Source of the DNA: Planctomycetota bacterium
Lineage (GTDB): Bacteria; Planctomycetota; UBA8742; UBA2392
Length of the DNA: 64,000 nt
Reading direction: 5' to 3'
Assembly: GCA_020638635.1 (NCBI GenBank)
Contig: JACKIE010000013.1
Location: 21,196 to 85,195, forward strand
A program made the position numbers and the translations under genes. Under the pieces are notes generated by a model. The model had not been told where the DNA came from, searched no databases, and saw only the letters and a list, made by a program, of their open reading frames with translations. Shown here piece by piece: positions 1 through 8,682 of the stretch; position 1 is the first letter of the stretch; each line of letters opens with the position of its first letter.

Positions 1-163
1 CGTGCTCAATGAATTCGAAGTCGCCGTGCAAGTGCTCGATGTTGGCGCGCGAGCCGGTGCTGAGGTTGTCCAGGCACAGCACGCGATGGCCCGCCGCAAG
101 CAGGCGCTCACACAGGTGCGAGCCGAGAAAGCCCGCTCCGCCGGTGACGAGGATTGTGGTCAT
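1..163 (-). CDS. NAD-dependent sugar-nucleotide epimerase/dehydratase, N-terminal fragment
   Basis: The visible 54 residues begin MTTILVTGGAGFLGSHL, the glycine-rich NAD-binding loop (GxxGxxG) of the extended short-chain dehydrogenase family. An acidic residue follows in CLDNLSTGS, as in UDP-glucose 4-epimerase, UDP-glucuronate decarboxylase and dTDP-glucose dehydratase. The rest runs off the left edge, so the exact reaction cannot be told. The start has an AGGAG ribosome site that overlaps the stop of the upstream export gene, so the two are translationally linked. The setting with Wza- and Wzz-like genes implies it makes a sugar nucleotide for exopolysaccharide. The fold is certain; the substrate is inference. 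Confidence 0.85.
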   Translation of the reverse strand, partial: MTTILVTGGAGFLGSHLCERLLAAGHRVLCLDNLSTGSRANIEHLHGDFEFIEH

Positions 164-166
164 CTC

Positions 167-928
167 CTAGTCCGCCAGGCCGCCATCGGCGATGGTGTCC
201 ACCAGCAGCGCGGTGCCCAGGCCGCTGGCGGTGGTGCCTACGATGCGGCTGTAGATGCCCAGGGCGCGCTCCATGTCCTGCAACCACGACTGGTCGAGGA
301 ACAGCACGTCGCCTGGGTGCAGCGGAAGGTCCGCCTGGTTGCCGACTACCGCCTCGGCCAGGTCGTAACGGAACACCTTGCGGTCTTTGATCGACTTGAT
401 GTTGCGCACCACGTACAGGTAGGGCGTGACGTCCAGGTCAGGCTCGCCTGGGCCGCCGGCCAGTGCCACGGCCTCGATGACACCCATGTTCTTGCGGTAC
501 GGGATTACGCCGCCGCTGGCGCGCTGGCCCACTCCATTGCGTTCCGTGACACCGCCGAAGTTCCCGATGAAGACGATCGGGTCCGGCCCGTTGACCCGCT
601 TCAGATACAGGGTCATGGTGGGATTGACGTAGTAGCGCGTGAGCTTTGACTTCAGGGTCTCGCGGGTCTGCTTCAAGGTCATGCCCATGACTTCGATTTC
701 GCCGGCCCACTTGAAGGTGGCGCTGCCGTCGGGAAGCACCGTCGTCTCCCAGTCATAGTCGTCGTCCTCGGCAATCTCGACCTGAACCACGTCGCCCGGC
801 GTCAGCGTATAGACGTAGGGGTCGGGCGGCAGCTCGGTCAAACTCGACACGTCCGTGTACGTCTCGGGCGAATGGCAGGCGCATAGCAGCAGCGCCAACA
901 GGCAGGCCGGTGCAAGTCGTAACGTCAT
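167..928 (-). CDS. Polysaccharide export outer-membrane lipoprotein (Wza-like)
   Basis: This 253-aa protein has a hydrophobic N-terminus ending in a lipobox-like LCAC, so it is predicted to be a lipoprotein with Cys18 modified. The next part reads YVYTLTPGDVVQVEI, the typical opening of the polysaccharide biosynthesis/export domain. Further on, IEAVALAGG and LHPGDVLFL match the following SLBB-type region. Proteins of this family form the outer-membrane channel for exopolysaccharide or capsule. The start overlaps the stop of the co-polymerase gene by 4 bases (ATGA), and the epimerase gene follows after 3 bases, so the three form one operon. It is somewhat shorter than E. coli Wza and lacks an obvious C-terminal amphipathic barrel helix, as in many small family members. 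Confidence 0.9.
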   Translation of the reverse strand: MTLRLAPACLLALLLCACHSPETYTDVSSLTELPPDPYVYTLTPGDVVQVEIAEDDDYDWETTVLPDGSATFKWAGEIEVMGMTLKQTRETLKSKLTRYYVNPTMTLYLKRVNGPDPIVFIGNFGGVTERNGVGQRASGGVIPYRKNMGVIEAVALAGGPGEPDLDVTPYLYVVRNIKSIKDRKVFRYDLAEAVVGNQADLPLHPGDVLFLDQSWLQDMERALGIYSRIVGTTASGLGTALLVDTIADGGLAD

Positions 929-3009
929 ACAGTCCTCGCGGTGCGCAGCTGGCGGCGGCGCAGCAGGCCGATTGCCACACCGATGCCGACCACCAGGCCG
1001 AGGACCAGGCCCACGGCGATGCCGATCAGCGTCTCGCGCTCGATCTTGCGGGCGTCGGCAGCCGGACTGACCAGCGCAAGTTCGCGGTCGGCGGAGGCTC
1101 TTACGACGGTGAGTTCCTCGATGACTATTTCAGTGCGGTCCTTGGCACGCAGCAGGTCCTGTTCGTCGCGGCGCAGTGCCTCGGACGCCAAGTAATCCTC
1201 GCGGAGGCCCTCGAGCTCCGTCTCGAGCTTCGGAATGCGCTTTTCCAGGTAGTCTACGCGGTCCTGGGCGATGCTCATGCGAGAGCGTGCGCGGGCCACG
1301 CGGTCTTCCGCGAGGGCGCGGACCGGGTTCAATTTGCGCTCATCCAGGTCTTCCGGGGCGCCCTTCTCAAGCTCCCGGATCTCGGCCTTCACCAGCTCGA
1401 TGTCTTCCTGCAATTCCTTGATTTTTTCCTGGATCGGGTGGTCTGGCCCGAAGTTGTTGCGCTTGCGGGCCAGCTCGTAGAGCTCGCGCTCGAGCTGTTC
1501 AAGGAAACCGCGGCGTGCAGCGATGCGTTCGTTCTGCTGCGGCAGCTCGAACTCCGGCAGGCGCTGCGCGATGGTGGTCTGGGTGTCCAGCTCTTCGCGG
1601 GCTGCGCGCAGCTCGATCTTCGAATCCTCCAGATCCGCGCGGGACTGTTGGATTTCGGACACGAGCTGGCGGGTGCGAGACTCGATGTCCACGCCGATCG
1701 ATTCCACGTCGCCGGTTGCGAACTCTTCCAGACGCTTCTGGTACAGCCCCGCAAGGTCCTGCTCAATCCTCTTGTTGCGCGCCTCGTAGTCGGCCAGGTT
1801 CAGTGTTGCCTCGCGCGTCACGTGCTCATAGTGCACGCGCCGGAACTCCTCGGCTGATGCACCCGCGATCGCCTGCGCAAGCAGCGCGTCCTCATGCACG
1901 GCCTTGAACTCGACCAGGTAGGCATCGCGGCTGGTCTCGTTGACGGTGACGGTCAAGGCCCGGGCCACGGTGTCCGGGGATACCGGGTGCTTCTGGAGTT
2001 CCTCGGGTTTGGGGTTCTCGCCCGGCGCCCACCCTGTCTCGGACAGCCGCTTGCTTACCCGCTGGTGGAAGGTGGGCAGCTTGACCAGCTCCAGTACCGT
2101 CTTGGCAGGTAACGAAGGCACGTACTCGCTGGTTTCGCCGGTGATGGGCGCGCGCAGGCTGCTGGTCGGGGTCTTCTGCAGCAGCGCACTGCTCTCGTAG
2201 CGGTCCGAGCTGGCGGCCATGGCCAAGTAGCCGAAGGCCGCGAACACCAGCATGCTGAACAGCACCACATGCCAGCTCTGCAGGGCCGCGCGTCCCACCA
2301 GATCGAACACGTCCTGGCCCGCACCCGCGCCTGACGTCTGGGTATGGGGTGCGGGGGCCACGCGCTCGCGCTCTTCCTGCTCGATCAGGATGCGCCCGAT
2401 GACGGGTGACTCGCCGCTCTGGGCCGCCGTGCGCGCCGAAGGCTGCTCGGGAACGGCGTCGAGAGCGGGGCGGATGTTCGGCTTCCATGGACGGCGTGAA
2501 AGCAGGTCGCCAAGCGTGTAAGCGCCGTGCAGGCCGGCGGCGGGGTTCAGGGCCACTTCCAGCGGGCGGTCCACGCTGTCGCGCCCGAGCTGGTTCAGCT
2601 CGGAGCCCAGGTACTCAACGAAGGCGTCGAGTTCCTCGCGCGTGTCGTGGCTACGATCGCCCGAGTCCACCCGGCGGGCCAGTTCACCGGCGCGGCCTAG
2701 AAGCGTCAGCGCCGCGGCGACGACGCCCAGCCGCGCGTACTCGTCAGAGGAAAGGGCGTCCAAAATGGAGTGGGAGGCCTGCGAAGCCGCGGTGGTCTCC
2801 CCGTCGCGCAGCAGGCGGCGCACGACATCGACCGACTCCAGCACCTCGAGCGTGCGTCCTTGCTTCTCCAGCTCGCCCCGCAGGCGGCCCTCGACGGCGC
2901 CTTCAGATCCAGCCAGCAGCTCGGCCACGCGGCGACGCGCGCCGGTGTAATCACCCCGGGCGGCCAGCTTGCGGACCTGCTCAATGGAAGCCTGGATGTC
3001 CGACGCCAA
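925..3009 (-). CDS. Wzz-like polysaccharide co-polymerase / chain-length determinant with long N-terminal extension
   Basis: This 694-aa protein has a membrane segment near residues 245-265 (VVLFSMLVFAAFGYLAMAA), a long periplasmic coiled-coil region (about 390-640) and a second membrane segment near the C-terminus (LIGIAVGLVLGLVVGIGVAI). That is the layout of Wzz/Wzc-type chain-length regulators. A GNVR-like region is suggested by LELVKLPTFHQRVSKRL, but no tyrosine-kinase Walker motifs follow the last helix. The unusual part is about 240 residues before the first membrane helix: helical, charged, with no recognised motif, predicted cytoplasmic. It is the first gene of the leftward export operon and lies back to back with the polymerase gene. 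The family is fairly sure; the role of the extension is unknown. Confidence 0.82.
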   Translation of the reverse strand: MASDIQASIEQVRKLAARGDYTGARRRVAELLAGSEGAVEGRLRGELEKQGRTLEVLESVDVVRRLLRDGETTAASQASHSILDALSSDEYARLGVVAAALTLLGRAGELARRVDSGDRSHDTREELDAFVEYLGSELNQLGRDSVDRPLEVALNPAAGLHGAYTLGDLLSRRPWKPNIRPALDAVPEQPSARTAAQSGESPVIGRILIEQEERERVAPAPHTQTSGAGAGQDVFDLVGRAALQSWHVVLFSMLVFAAFGYLAMAASSDRYESSALLQKTPTSSLRAPITGETSEYVPSLPAKTVLELVKLPTFHQRVSKRLSETGWAPGENPKPEELQKHPVSPDTVARALTVTVNETSRDAYLVEFKAVHEDALLAQAIAGASAEEFRRVHYEHVTREATLNLADYEARNKRIEQDLAGLYQKRLEEFATGDVESIGVDIESRTRQLVSEIQQSRADLEDSKIELRAAREELDTQTTIAQRLPEFELPQQNERIAARRGFLEQLERELYELARKRNNFGPDHPIQEKIKELQEDIELVKAEIRELEKGAPEDLDERKLNPVRALAEDRVARARSRMSIAQDRVDYLEKRIPKLETELEGLREDYLASEALRRDEQDLLRAKDRTEIVIEELTVVRASADRELALVSPAADARKIERETLIGIAVGLVLGLVVGIGVAIGLLRRRQLRTARTV

Positions 3010-3123
3010 TCAGTCTCCCCGCATCCGGCGCCGGGACGGAGAAAAGCTCGCCCCGGACACGCCCGAATATCGTACCCTTTGTTAAGTATCGTCTTTCAGG
3101 GGCCCAGACTCAAGCGCAAGTCC

Positions 3124-4644
3124 ATGCAAGCCACGCCCGTTGTCCTGCCCGAACCCGAGGGTCTGCGCAATCCGCGCCTGCGCAAGGCGTTGGCGTTTTC
3201 GTTCAGCGCAGCCGGCTTGGGCACCCTGCTTGGGGCGCTGGCCTGGAACCAGGACCCGCTGCTGGGCTCCGCCCTTGGGGCCGGCGTCGGCTTCCTGCTG
3301 GGGGCGATCGCCGGCGCCTTTGCCGACTGGCGCGTGGGGCTGGCCCTGCTGGTGGTGGTGCTGATCGGCGAAGACTCGCTGCGCAAGGCCGTGCCGGGCT
3401 CGCCGTACACGATCTCGCTGGGCAAGGACTTCCTGATCGTCGCCTGTTACCTGTGCTATGCCCTGCGGCCGCATTTGCGCCGGCCCTTGCGCCGCGCCGA
3501 CAACCTGGAGCAGTGGGGCATCTACTTCCCGATCCTGGCCTGGATGGCGTTCGTGGTGCTGGAGGCCGCGAACCCGGCGATCCCGCACATCCTGGTGGGC
3601 GTCTCCGGTATCCGCACCTGGCTGCTGTACATGCCGATGATGGTGCTGATGTCGAATTTTTTCCGCAGCAACACGTCGGCGGACAACTTTCTGCGGGCGC
3701 TGGCGTTCATGGCGATCCCGATCTTCGTCGTCACCCTGCTGCAGAACTCTTTCTATCACAGCATGCCGCCCTTCCTGCGCGAGAGCGCATTCCAGAAGAT
3801 TCGCATCCTGGAGAGCGGCGGCGAGGTGCGCTACAACGAGTCGATCTTCGCCAGCCCCACGCTGCTGGCCCTGGTCTGCGTGTTCCAGCTTTGCCTGGTG
3901 ATCGGGCTGCTGAAGATGCCGCGCCCGCGCCGCCAGCGCATCTGGCTGTGGATATCGGGTTACTGCGCCATCATGTCGGCGCACCTGTCCGGCATCCGCA
4001 CCGGCCTGCTGTTCTGCGCTACCGCGATCCTCACCTGTGTGCCGTTGATCCTCTATCGTTTCGAGAAGTCACAAGGCCTGCCGCGCCGCCACCGGCCGGG
4101 GCTGATCACCGGCGGGCTGATCGGCCTGCTGCTGGGTTCGATGCTGGTGGGGTTCATGGAGGGCAACCGGGCCGAGGCTTTCTGGACCAGCATCCAGCCG
4201 GTGCTCGTCGAGGAGCGCATGGACGTGGCCATCGCCGTGACCGACGACTTCGGCGGCGGCCTGCTGGGCAACGGCACGGGCAGTGCCGGCAAGTCCGGGC
4301 GGGTGATGAACCTGCTGGGCAGGGCCAGCCCGGGCAACGAATCCGTGGAATGGGGCACCGCCCTGGTGCGCTACAGCTTCGGCGTGGTGGGCATGTGGCT
4401 GGGCGCGATCCTGGGCCTGTGGGCGCTGTTCGGCCTGTTGCGCGCCGCGACCGTGAACCGTGAGGCGCCATTTGCCTGCCTGCGCTACACACTGTGGGTC
4501 TACATCGGCGCGCAGCTCAGCTGGTTCCTGTTCAAGGCCTACCCGGTGCTGGAGAACGGCACACTCGGAGTGCTGTACTGGAGCAGCGCCGGGCTGATCA
4601 TCGGCCTGCGCAGGCTGGATGAAGTCACAGAGGTCAGAGGCTAG
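3124..4644 (+). CDS. O-antigen polymerase/ligase-like membrane protein (Wzy/WaaL type)
   Basis: The protein is 506 aa and very hydrophobic, with about ten to twelve membrane segments and a larger polar loop between roughly residues 340 and 430. This is the layout of the O-antigen polymerase/ligase family. Family sequence motifs are too weak to name a reaction. It would join or transfer lipid-linked repeat units at the periplasmic face of the inner membrane. I chose the ATG that begins MQATPVVLPEPEG, because the open frame upstream overlaps the divergent Wzz-like gene and lacks membrane character. The gap of about 114 bases to that divergent gene should hold promoters for both arms. A glycosyltransferase follows on the same strand. 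Confidence 0.75.
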   Translation: MQATPVVLPEPEGLRNPRLRKALAFSFSAAGLGTLLGALAWNQDPLLGSALGAGVGFLLGAIAGAFADWRVGLALLVVVLIGEDSLRKAVPGSPYTISLGKDFLIVACYLCYALRPHLRRPLRRADNLEQWGIYFPILAWMAFVVLEAANPAIPHILVGVSGIRTWLLYMPMMVLMSNFFRSNTSADNFLRALAFMAIPIFVVTLLQNSFYHSMPPFLRESAFQKIRILESGGEVRYNESIFASPTLLALVCVFQLCLVIGLLKMPRPRRQRIWLWISGYCAIMSAHLSGIRTGLLFCATAILTCVPLILYRFEKSQGLPRRHRPGLITGGLIGLLLGSMLVGFMEGNRAEAFWTSIQPVLVEERMDVAIAVTDDFGGGLLGNGTGSAGKSGRVMNLLGRASPGNESVEWGTALVRYSFGVVGMWLGAILGLWALFGLLRAATVNREAPFACLRYTLWVYIGAQLSWFLFKAYPVLENGTLGVLYWSSAGLIIGLRRLDEVTEVRG

Positions 4645-4724
4645 ACGTCGGAGGTCAGGGTACTGTCCCCGGGTTGACAGACGGTGGCGTATCCCCGGCC
4701 TCTGACTTCTAATATCTGGCCACT

Positions 4725-5819
4725 ATGAAAGTCCTGCACGTCATCCCCAGCATCGCGCCGGCCCAGGGCGGGCTCAGCACCGCTGTGATCGGCACCTGCC
4801 GCGCCATGCTGGCGGCGGGCATGGCGCCCGAAATCGCCTGCTTTGAGGGCGAGGCGGACCTGCCCGTACACCGCTTCCGGCGCGGGCTGCGCGTGCTGGG
4901 CGCCAGCCGCGAGATGCACGACTGGCTGCTGGCCCACGCCGGCGACTACCAGGTCATCGTCGCCCACGTAGTGTGGCTGAATCCGGCCCACTATGCGGCA
5001 CAGGCGGCCGCGAAAGCGGGCGTGCCGTTGTATCTCGCTTCGCACGGCATGCTGGACCCGGATGCCCTGGCCCATCATCGCCTGCGCAAGCTGATCCGCT
5101 GGCACCTCGGCGCGCGCGAGCTGGCGAGGGAGAGCACGCTGGTGTTTTCCTCAGAGGCCGACCGCGCCCGCAGCCTGTCGCACCCCGAATTGAAGTCCGC
5201 CCGCGCGGTGGTGGTGCCCAACCCCGTTGAGCCGATCGAGCCGCACGACCAACCCGGTCCGCCCCTGATCGTCTGCCTGAACCGCCTGCACCCGCGCAAG
5301 GGTGTGCGCGAATGGGTGTCCGCACTGCTCGCGCTCAAGGCCGAGGGGCTGGTGTTCCGCGCCGTGCATGCCGGCCCCGTCGAGGATGCGGCCTACGCCG
5401 CGAACCTGATGCAGGCCGCGGCGGGGCTCGTCGAGTTCAGGGGCGTGATCGACAACGCGGCCGCCCGCGAAATGATTGCGTCAGCGCAGATCGTGGTGCA
5501 CCCGGCCGTGGGCTTCGAGAATTTCGGCAACGTGATCGCGGAGGGCATGGCCGCAGGCCGCGCGGTGGTGGCCTCGCGCCGGGCGCTGGTCACGCCGGAG
5601 CTGGAGGTCGCCGGGGTCGTGCTTGGCGTCGAGCCGACGATTGATCAGCTTGCCGATGCGATGCGCCGTCTGCTCCAGGATGGTGACACCCGAGTCGAGT
5701 TGGGCCGCAAGGCGCGCGGCTATGCCGCCGAGCACTTGAGCCTGGAGGCCGTGGGCAAACGCTGGCGCGACATCCTGTTCGTTGGTGTCGGCACGAGACA
5801 CGCCCACGGTCGCGAGTAA
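4725..5819 (+). CDS. Family 4 glycosyltransferase (GT-B fold)
   Basis: This 364-aa protein opens MKVLHVIPSIAPAQGGLS, the glycine-rich loop of GT4 enzymes. The nucleotide-binding domain carries CLNRLHPRKGV and the EX7E signature in ENFGNVIAE (Glu265 and Glu273). The enzyme would transfer a sugar from a nucleotide donor at the cytoplasmic face of the membrane during exopolysaccharide assembly; donor and acceptor cannot be read from sequence. It lies 80 bases after the polymerase-like gene. The gap contains an imperfect inverted repeat (AGAGGTCAGAGGC and GCCTCTGACTTCT) around a GGTACTGTCCCC motif. No glycosyltransferase of the priming type is in the window. Confidence 0.9.
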   Translation: MKVLHVIPSIAPAQGGLSTAVIGTCRAMLAAGMAPEIACFEGEADLPVHRFRRGLRVLGASREMHDWLLAHAGDYQVIVAHVVWLNPAHYAAQAAAKAGVPLYLASHGMLDPDALAHHRLRKLIRWHLGARELARESTLVFSSEADRARSLSHPELKSARAVVVPNPVEPIEPHDQPGPPLIVCLNRLHPRKGVREWVSALLALKAEGLVFRAVHAGPVEDAAYAANLMQAAAGLVEFRGVIDNAAAREMIASAQIVVHPAVGFENFGNVIAEGMAAGRAVVASRRALVTPELEVAGVVLGVEPTIDQLADAMRRLLQDGDTRVELGRKARGYAAEHLSLEAVGKRWRDILFVGVGTRHAHGRE

Positions 5820-5830
5820 CATCTCCAGGC

Positions 5831-7111
5831 GTGAACCCGCTTAGCGCCGAATCGATTTACGTTTTCCGGCACGCCCTGCTGCGGGATGCGGCTTACGCGA
5901 TGCAATTGCCAGGTGACCGCGCGGTACTTCACGAGCTGGCCCTGGCCCTGACCGAAGATCTGCTCGGTGGCACTCCGCCGGTCGGTCCCCGGGACGAATG
6001 GGGCGAGGAGAAATTCCAGGCGCACGCCTCGGACCCAGTCGCCCTGGAATTGGCCCGGCATGCAGGCGCGGCCGGTAACCCGCGCCTGGAACCCGTCCAG
6101 CGCCTCTATCTGCGCCGCGCCGCGGAGCATGCAGGCCGCGATCTGCGCCATGAAGACGCCGCCCGTCACTGGCAGCAGGTTGCCGCGCTCACCAACGGGA
6201 CGGAGCGCGCCGAGGCACTGCGCAGGGCCGGCGAGGCGATGCTGCAATCCGGCAGCGCACGCGGAGCCGAGCCGTTGATCGCGCTCGCACTGCAGATACT
6301 CGAGACCGGCAGCCTGCAGCAGGTAGCGGCACTCACACTGATCAGCCTGGCGCGTGCCCTGCTGCAGAACGGCCGGGTGGAGGAATCGGAGCAGGCAATC
6401 CGTCGCGCCCTGCGTCTTCACCAAGAGGCAGGCAATCGTCGAGGCGAGGGCGCGGCTTTAGGGATGATGGCCATGCTGTGCCACCAGACCGGACGCGGCG
6501 AACAGGCTCGCGAGTTGTTCCAGCGGTCGCACGCATTGTTTGCGGGTGCCGGGGATCGTCGGCTTGAGGCGGCTTTGGCCGGCAACCTGGCGGCTGTCCT
6601 GCATGAAGCCGGGCGTTCGGAGGAGGCCGAGGGGCTTTACCACGGAGCGCTGGCCATTCTGCGTGAGCTCGGAGACCGGCGCCTGGAGGGCATGCTGCTG
6701 GGAAACCTGGCCGTCGTGTACGCAGGCACGGGTCGTATCGAGCAAGCGGAGAGAGCCTACGAGCAGGCCTTGATCATCCATCGCGAGACTGGCAATCGGC
6801 GATTTGAAGCCACCGTGCGGGGCAACCTGGGCGTGCGCTACCTGGCGACAGGGCGCCTGGAGCTGTCACGCCGCACCTTCGAGGAGGCTCTGGCCATGCT
6901 GCGTGAGAGCGGCAGCCGTCTGCTGGAAGGCGCGCATCAGTGCAGTTACGGGTTGTGCCTGCTTGCGCTGTCGGAGTACAACACCGCCCGGGAGCATTGG
7001 CGCAGGGGCGCTGCAATCCTGCGCGAGTTGGGAGACCGCGATGAACTCGAGCGGCGTGCTGCGGAGATGCGCGATGCCTGCGAGCGGTCGGGTGTCATCG
7101 CGTTTGAATAA
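5831..7111 (+). CDS. TPR protein resembling the C-terminal half of AAA-ATPase/cyclase regulators
   Basis: The protein is 426 aa with a GTG start only 11 bases after the glycosyltransferase stop. The first 45 residues (YVFRHALLRDAAYAMQL, then LHELALAL) match the segment that follows the ATPase domain in large signal-transduction ATPases of the AfsR/adenylate-cyclase type. The ATPase itself is absent and no remnant is visible upstream. Residues about 105-410 are tandem TPR units of about 40 residues, with recurrent AxxxGNLAxxY patterns such as LLGNLAVVYAGTGRIEQAE. TPR arrays bind protein partners, so this is probably a cytoplasmic adaptor. It could have broken away from a longer regulator. Function is unknown; the link to the polysaccharide genes rests on position only. 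Confidence 0.75.
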   Translation: MNPLSAESIYVFRHALLRDAAYAMQLPGDRAVLHELALALTEDLLGGTPPVGPRDEWGEEKFQAHASDPVALELARHAGAAGNPRLEPVQRLYLRRAAEHAGRDLRHEDAARHWQQVAALTNGTERAEALRRAGEAMLQSGSARGAEPLIALALQILETGSLQQVAALTLISLARALLQNGRVEESEQAIRRALRLHQEAGNRRGEGAALGMMAMLCHQTGRGEQARELFQRSHALFAGAGDRRLEAALAGNLAAVLHEAGRSEEAEGLYHGALAILRELGDRRLEGMLLGNLAVVYAGTGRIEQAERAYEQALIIHRETGNRRFEATVRGNLGVRYLATGRLELSRRTFEEALAMLRESGSRLLEGAHQCSYGLCLLALSEYNTAREHWRRGAAILRELGDRDELERRAAEMRDACERSGVIAFE

Positions 7112-7205
7112 AGCCGCCAGTTATCCCCAGCGCAACAAACCCTTATCAAGCAGGGGTCGAAACTTATAGTGAAGGTTTCACCTACACGTCGCGGGGAAGC
7201 GCTGC

Positions 7206-8138
7206 ATGAGCAACGAGCTGGCACCGGAAGGACCGGAACTTGTCCCGGAAGGCATGGGCTTTGACGAGGAGGCAGGCAGCGAAGACGCCTCCCACCTGCT
7301 GCCGCCGATCCGTGAGCTGCCGCAAGATCGCGAGTACCTGCCCGGCGCCTTCTACAGCATCCAGGCCGCCAACGGCACGCCCGCCAACCCGCCCCAGCAG
7401 TTGGGCGAAATCCTCGGACAGGGCCTGTTCCAGAGCCTGACCGACGTCCACCTGTTCGGTCGCAACGCCGACTCCGAGCCCTGGCTCGAAGTCGGCCCCA
7501 TGACACCCGAGCCGGTGCAGGTATTGGTCAGCCAGGAGCTGCTGCCCGCCACCGGCGAGCCCCTCGCACAGGACGACCTGGAGATGTTCGAAATGGTCGC
7601 CGGCCGCGTCGCCAAGACGCTCAAGCGCGAGAAGCAGCCTCCAAAGGAGGATGCCGCCAAGGCGGCAGCGCGCAGCGCCCAGCTGGCGGGCCTGAAGGGC
7701 AAGCTGAACGACAGCTTCGGCCTGGCGCTGGCGGGCAGTTTCAAGCTGGCGGATGTAACGGACTGCTGCCTGTGCCTGGGCATGAAGCGCGTGGGGGACG
7801 GCTTTGCCTGGTTTGGCGGCAAGGCGACGGGTGACCCGATCTTTCTTGTGACGGTAGCCGGTGCCAAGCTGACACCCGGCGCCCAGGGGGCGACAAAGAA
7901 GATCAACTTCAACTATAAGGTTGCCGCTGTCACACAACCCCGCAAGGTGCTGGAGCGCATCTTCGCCTGCACCTACTACTTCCACAAACGCCTGGGTGGC
8001 ACGGTAACCTTGGATGACGGCAGCGTTCCCGGCGACGGCGTGGCCCGCGGCGAACACCCGCGCCTGGAAGCAGCGATCAAGAAGGTCGAATCCGCCGGCC
8101 TGCGCCCCGGCCACGTGGTGACCAAGCGCCTGGCCTGA
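7206..8138 (+). CDS. Hypothetical protein, 310 aa, no recognised family
   Basis: I do not recognise this protein. It starts at an ATG in MSNELAPEGPELVPEGMGF and is acidic and proline-rich over the first 60 residues. There is no signal peptide or membrane segment, so it should be cytoplasmic. The middle (about 145-160) is alanine/lysine-rich and probably a helix linking two domains. The C-terminal part (about 160-300) is compact, with paired cysteines in DVTDCCLCLGMKR and a final HPRLEAAIKKVESAGLRPGH. Codon use matches the neighbours. It stands alone, 94 bases after the TPR gene, with a convergent small gene after it. Confidence 0.6.
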   Translation: MSNELAPEGPELVPEGMGFDEEAGSEDASHLLPPIRELPQDREYLPGAFYSIQAANGTPANPPQQLGEILGQGLFQSLTDVHLFGRNADSEPWLEVGPMTPEPVQVLVSQELLPATGEPLAQDDLEMFEMVAGRVAKTLKREKQPPKEDAAKAAARSAQLAGLKGKLNDSFGLALAGSFKLADVTDCCLCLGMKRVGDGFAWFGGKATGDPIFLVTVAGAKLTPGAQGATKKINFNYKVAAVTQPRKVLERIFACTYYFHKRLGGTVTLDDGSVPGDGVARGEHPRLEAAIKKVESAGLRPGHVVTKRLA

Positions 8139-8174
8139 ACCAGGTTTCAGGTGCCGGGCTGCCGACCGCGCCGT

Positions 8175-8459
8175 CTAACCTTGTTTCTTCTCTTCGGGCT
8201 CGGCCAAGGTCTTAAATTTCATGCCGGCTTCCTTGACCAGCTTCTGAACTTCCTTGGGGTCCAACTCGGTCTTGCCATCCATGGTGAGGGTGATCAAACC
8301 CTTTTCGCCCACCCTGGCACCGTCCACGCCCTTGATTTTCAGCAGTTTCAGCGCGAGCCGGGTGGCGTCGTCGGTCCAGTCTTCTTCGCTGTACTCGACG
8401 GTCAGCACCTTCTGCGGCAGCAGTTGCACTTTGGGTCCCACCGGGACCGGGCGGGGCAT
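8175..8459 (-). CDS. Small protein with heavy-metal-associated-like fold, lacking the metal site
   Basis: This 94-aa protein has the spacing of a ferredoxin-like HMA domain: VLTVEYSEEDW, a helix, IKGVDGARV, GLITLTMDG, a helix, AGMKFKTL. The CxxC metal motif expected at the first loop is absent, so copper or zinc binding is unlikely. The ATG has GAGAGG a few bases upstream. In the same frame, 26 codons upstream, is another ATG that starts a signal-peptide-like stretch cut off by two TGA codons (separate entry), so an ancestral exported form may have been broken. The family guess rests on pattern alone. Confidence 0.55.
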   Translation of the reverse strand: MPRPVPVGPKVQLLPQKVLTVEYSEEDWTDDATRLALKLLKIKGVDGARVGEKGLITLTMDGKTELDPKEVQKLVKEAGMKFKTLAEPEEKKQG

Positions 8460-8468
8460 TCAGCCCTC

Positions 8469-8537
8469 TCAGGCATAGCCGGGCTGGGCCGCAAGGGCCG
8501 TCAGGATCAGCAGAAGTGCGGGAACAAACAGACGCAT
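8469..8537 (-). pseudogene. 22-codon signal-peptide-like ORF, possible severed N-terminus of the next gene
   Basis: The short frame encodes MRLFVPALLLILTALAAQPG followed by YA and TGA. It has a basic start, a hydrophobic core and a small-residue cleavage site. GGAGAG lies five bases before the ATG. It is in the same reading frame as the 94-aa HMA-like gene, separated by TGA GAG GGC TGA. Either the precursor was interrupted by mutation, or this is a small hydrophobic leader peptide with its own ribosome site. The sequence cannot decide between them. Confidence 0.35.
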
Positions 8538-8596
8538 GAGACTCTCCGTTCAGCAACAAATCTTTGACGCGAGTCCCATTCATCGGGTTCCCGTCG

Positions 8597-8626
8597 TTGC
8601 GCACTCATGCCTGTCTTGCCTAGAAT
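8597..8626 (+). promoter_or_regulatory. Candidate sigma-70-type promoter before the TPR-C39 gene
   Basis: TTGCGC and TAGAAT are separated by 18 bases, about 57 bases before the start of the 708-aa gene. The match to the bacterial housekeeping consensus is moderate. Planctomycete promoters are poorly characterised, so this is a guess. Confidence 0.25.
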
Positions 8627-8682
8627 CGGCCCTTTGACGGTTTGGACGACGCTTCGTGATTCGAGTGACTCTGGCGGGATGA

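Noticed and set aside
2406..4463. A very long plus-strand open frame over the Wzz- and Wzy-like genes
   Set aside because: Its translation is rich in Arg, Gly, Pro and Ala with no domain, and it overlaps two genes with clear family features. Long false frames are expected at this GC content.
4674..4715. A perfect TTGACA with TAATAT downstream before the GT4 gene
   Set aside because: The spacing is 30 bases, far from the 16-18 needed, and TTGACA lies inside a repeat-like GGTACTGTCCCCGGG context.
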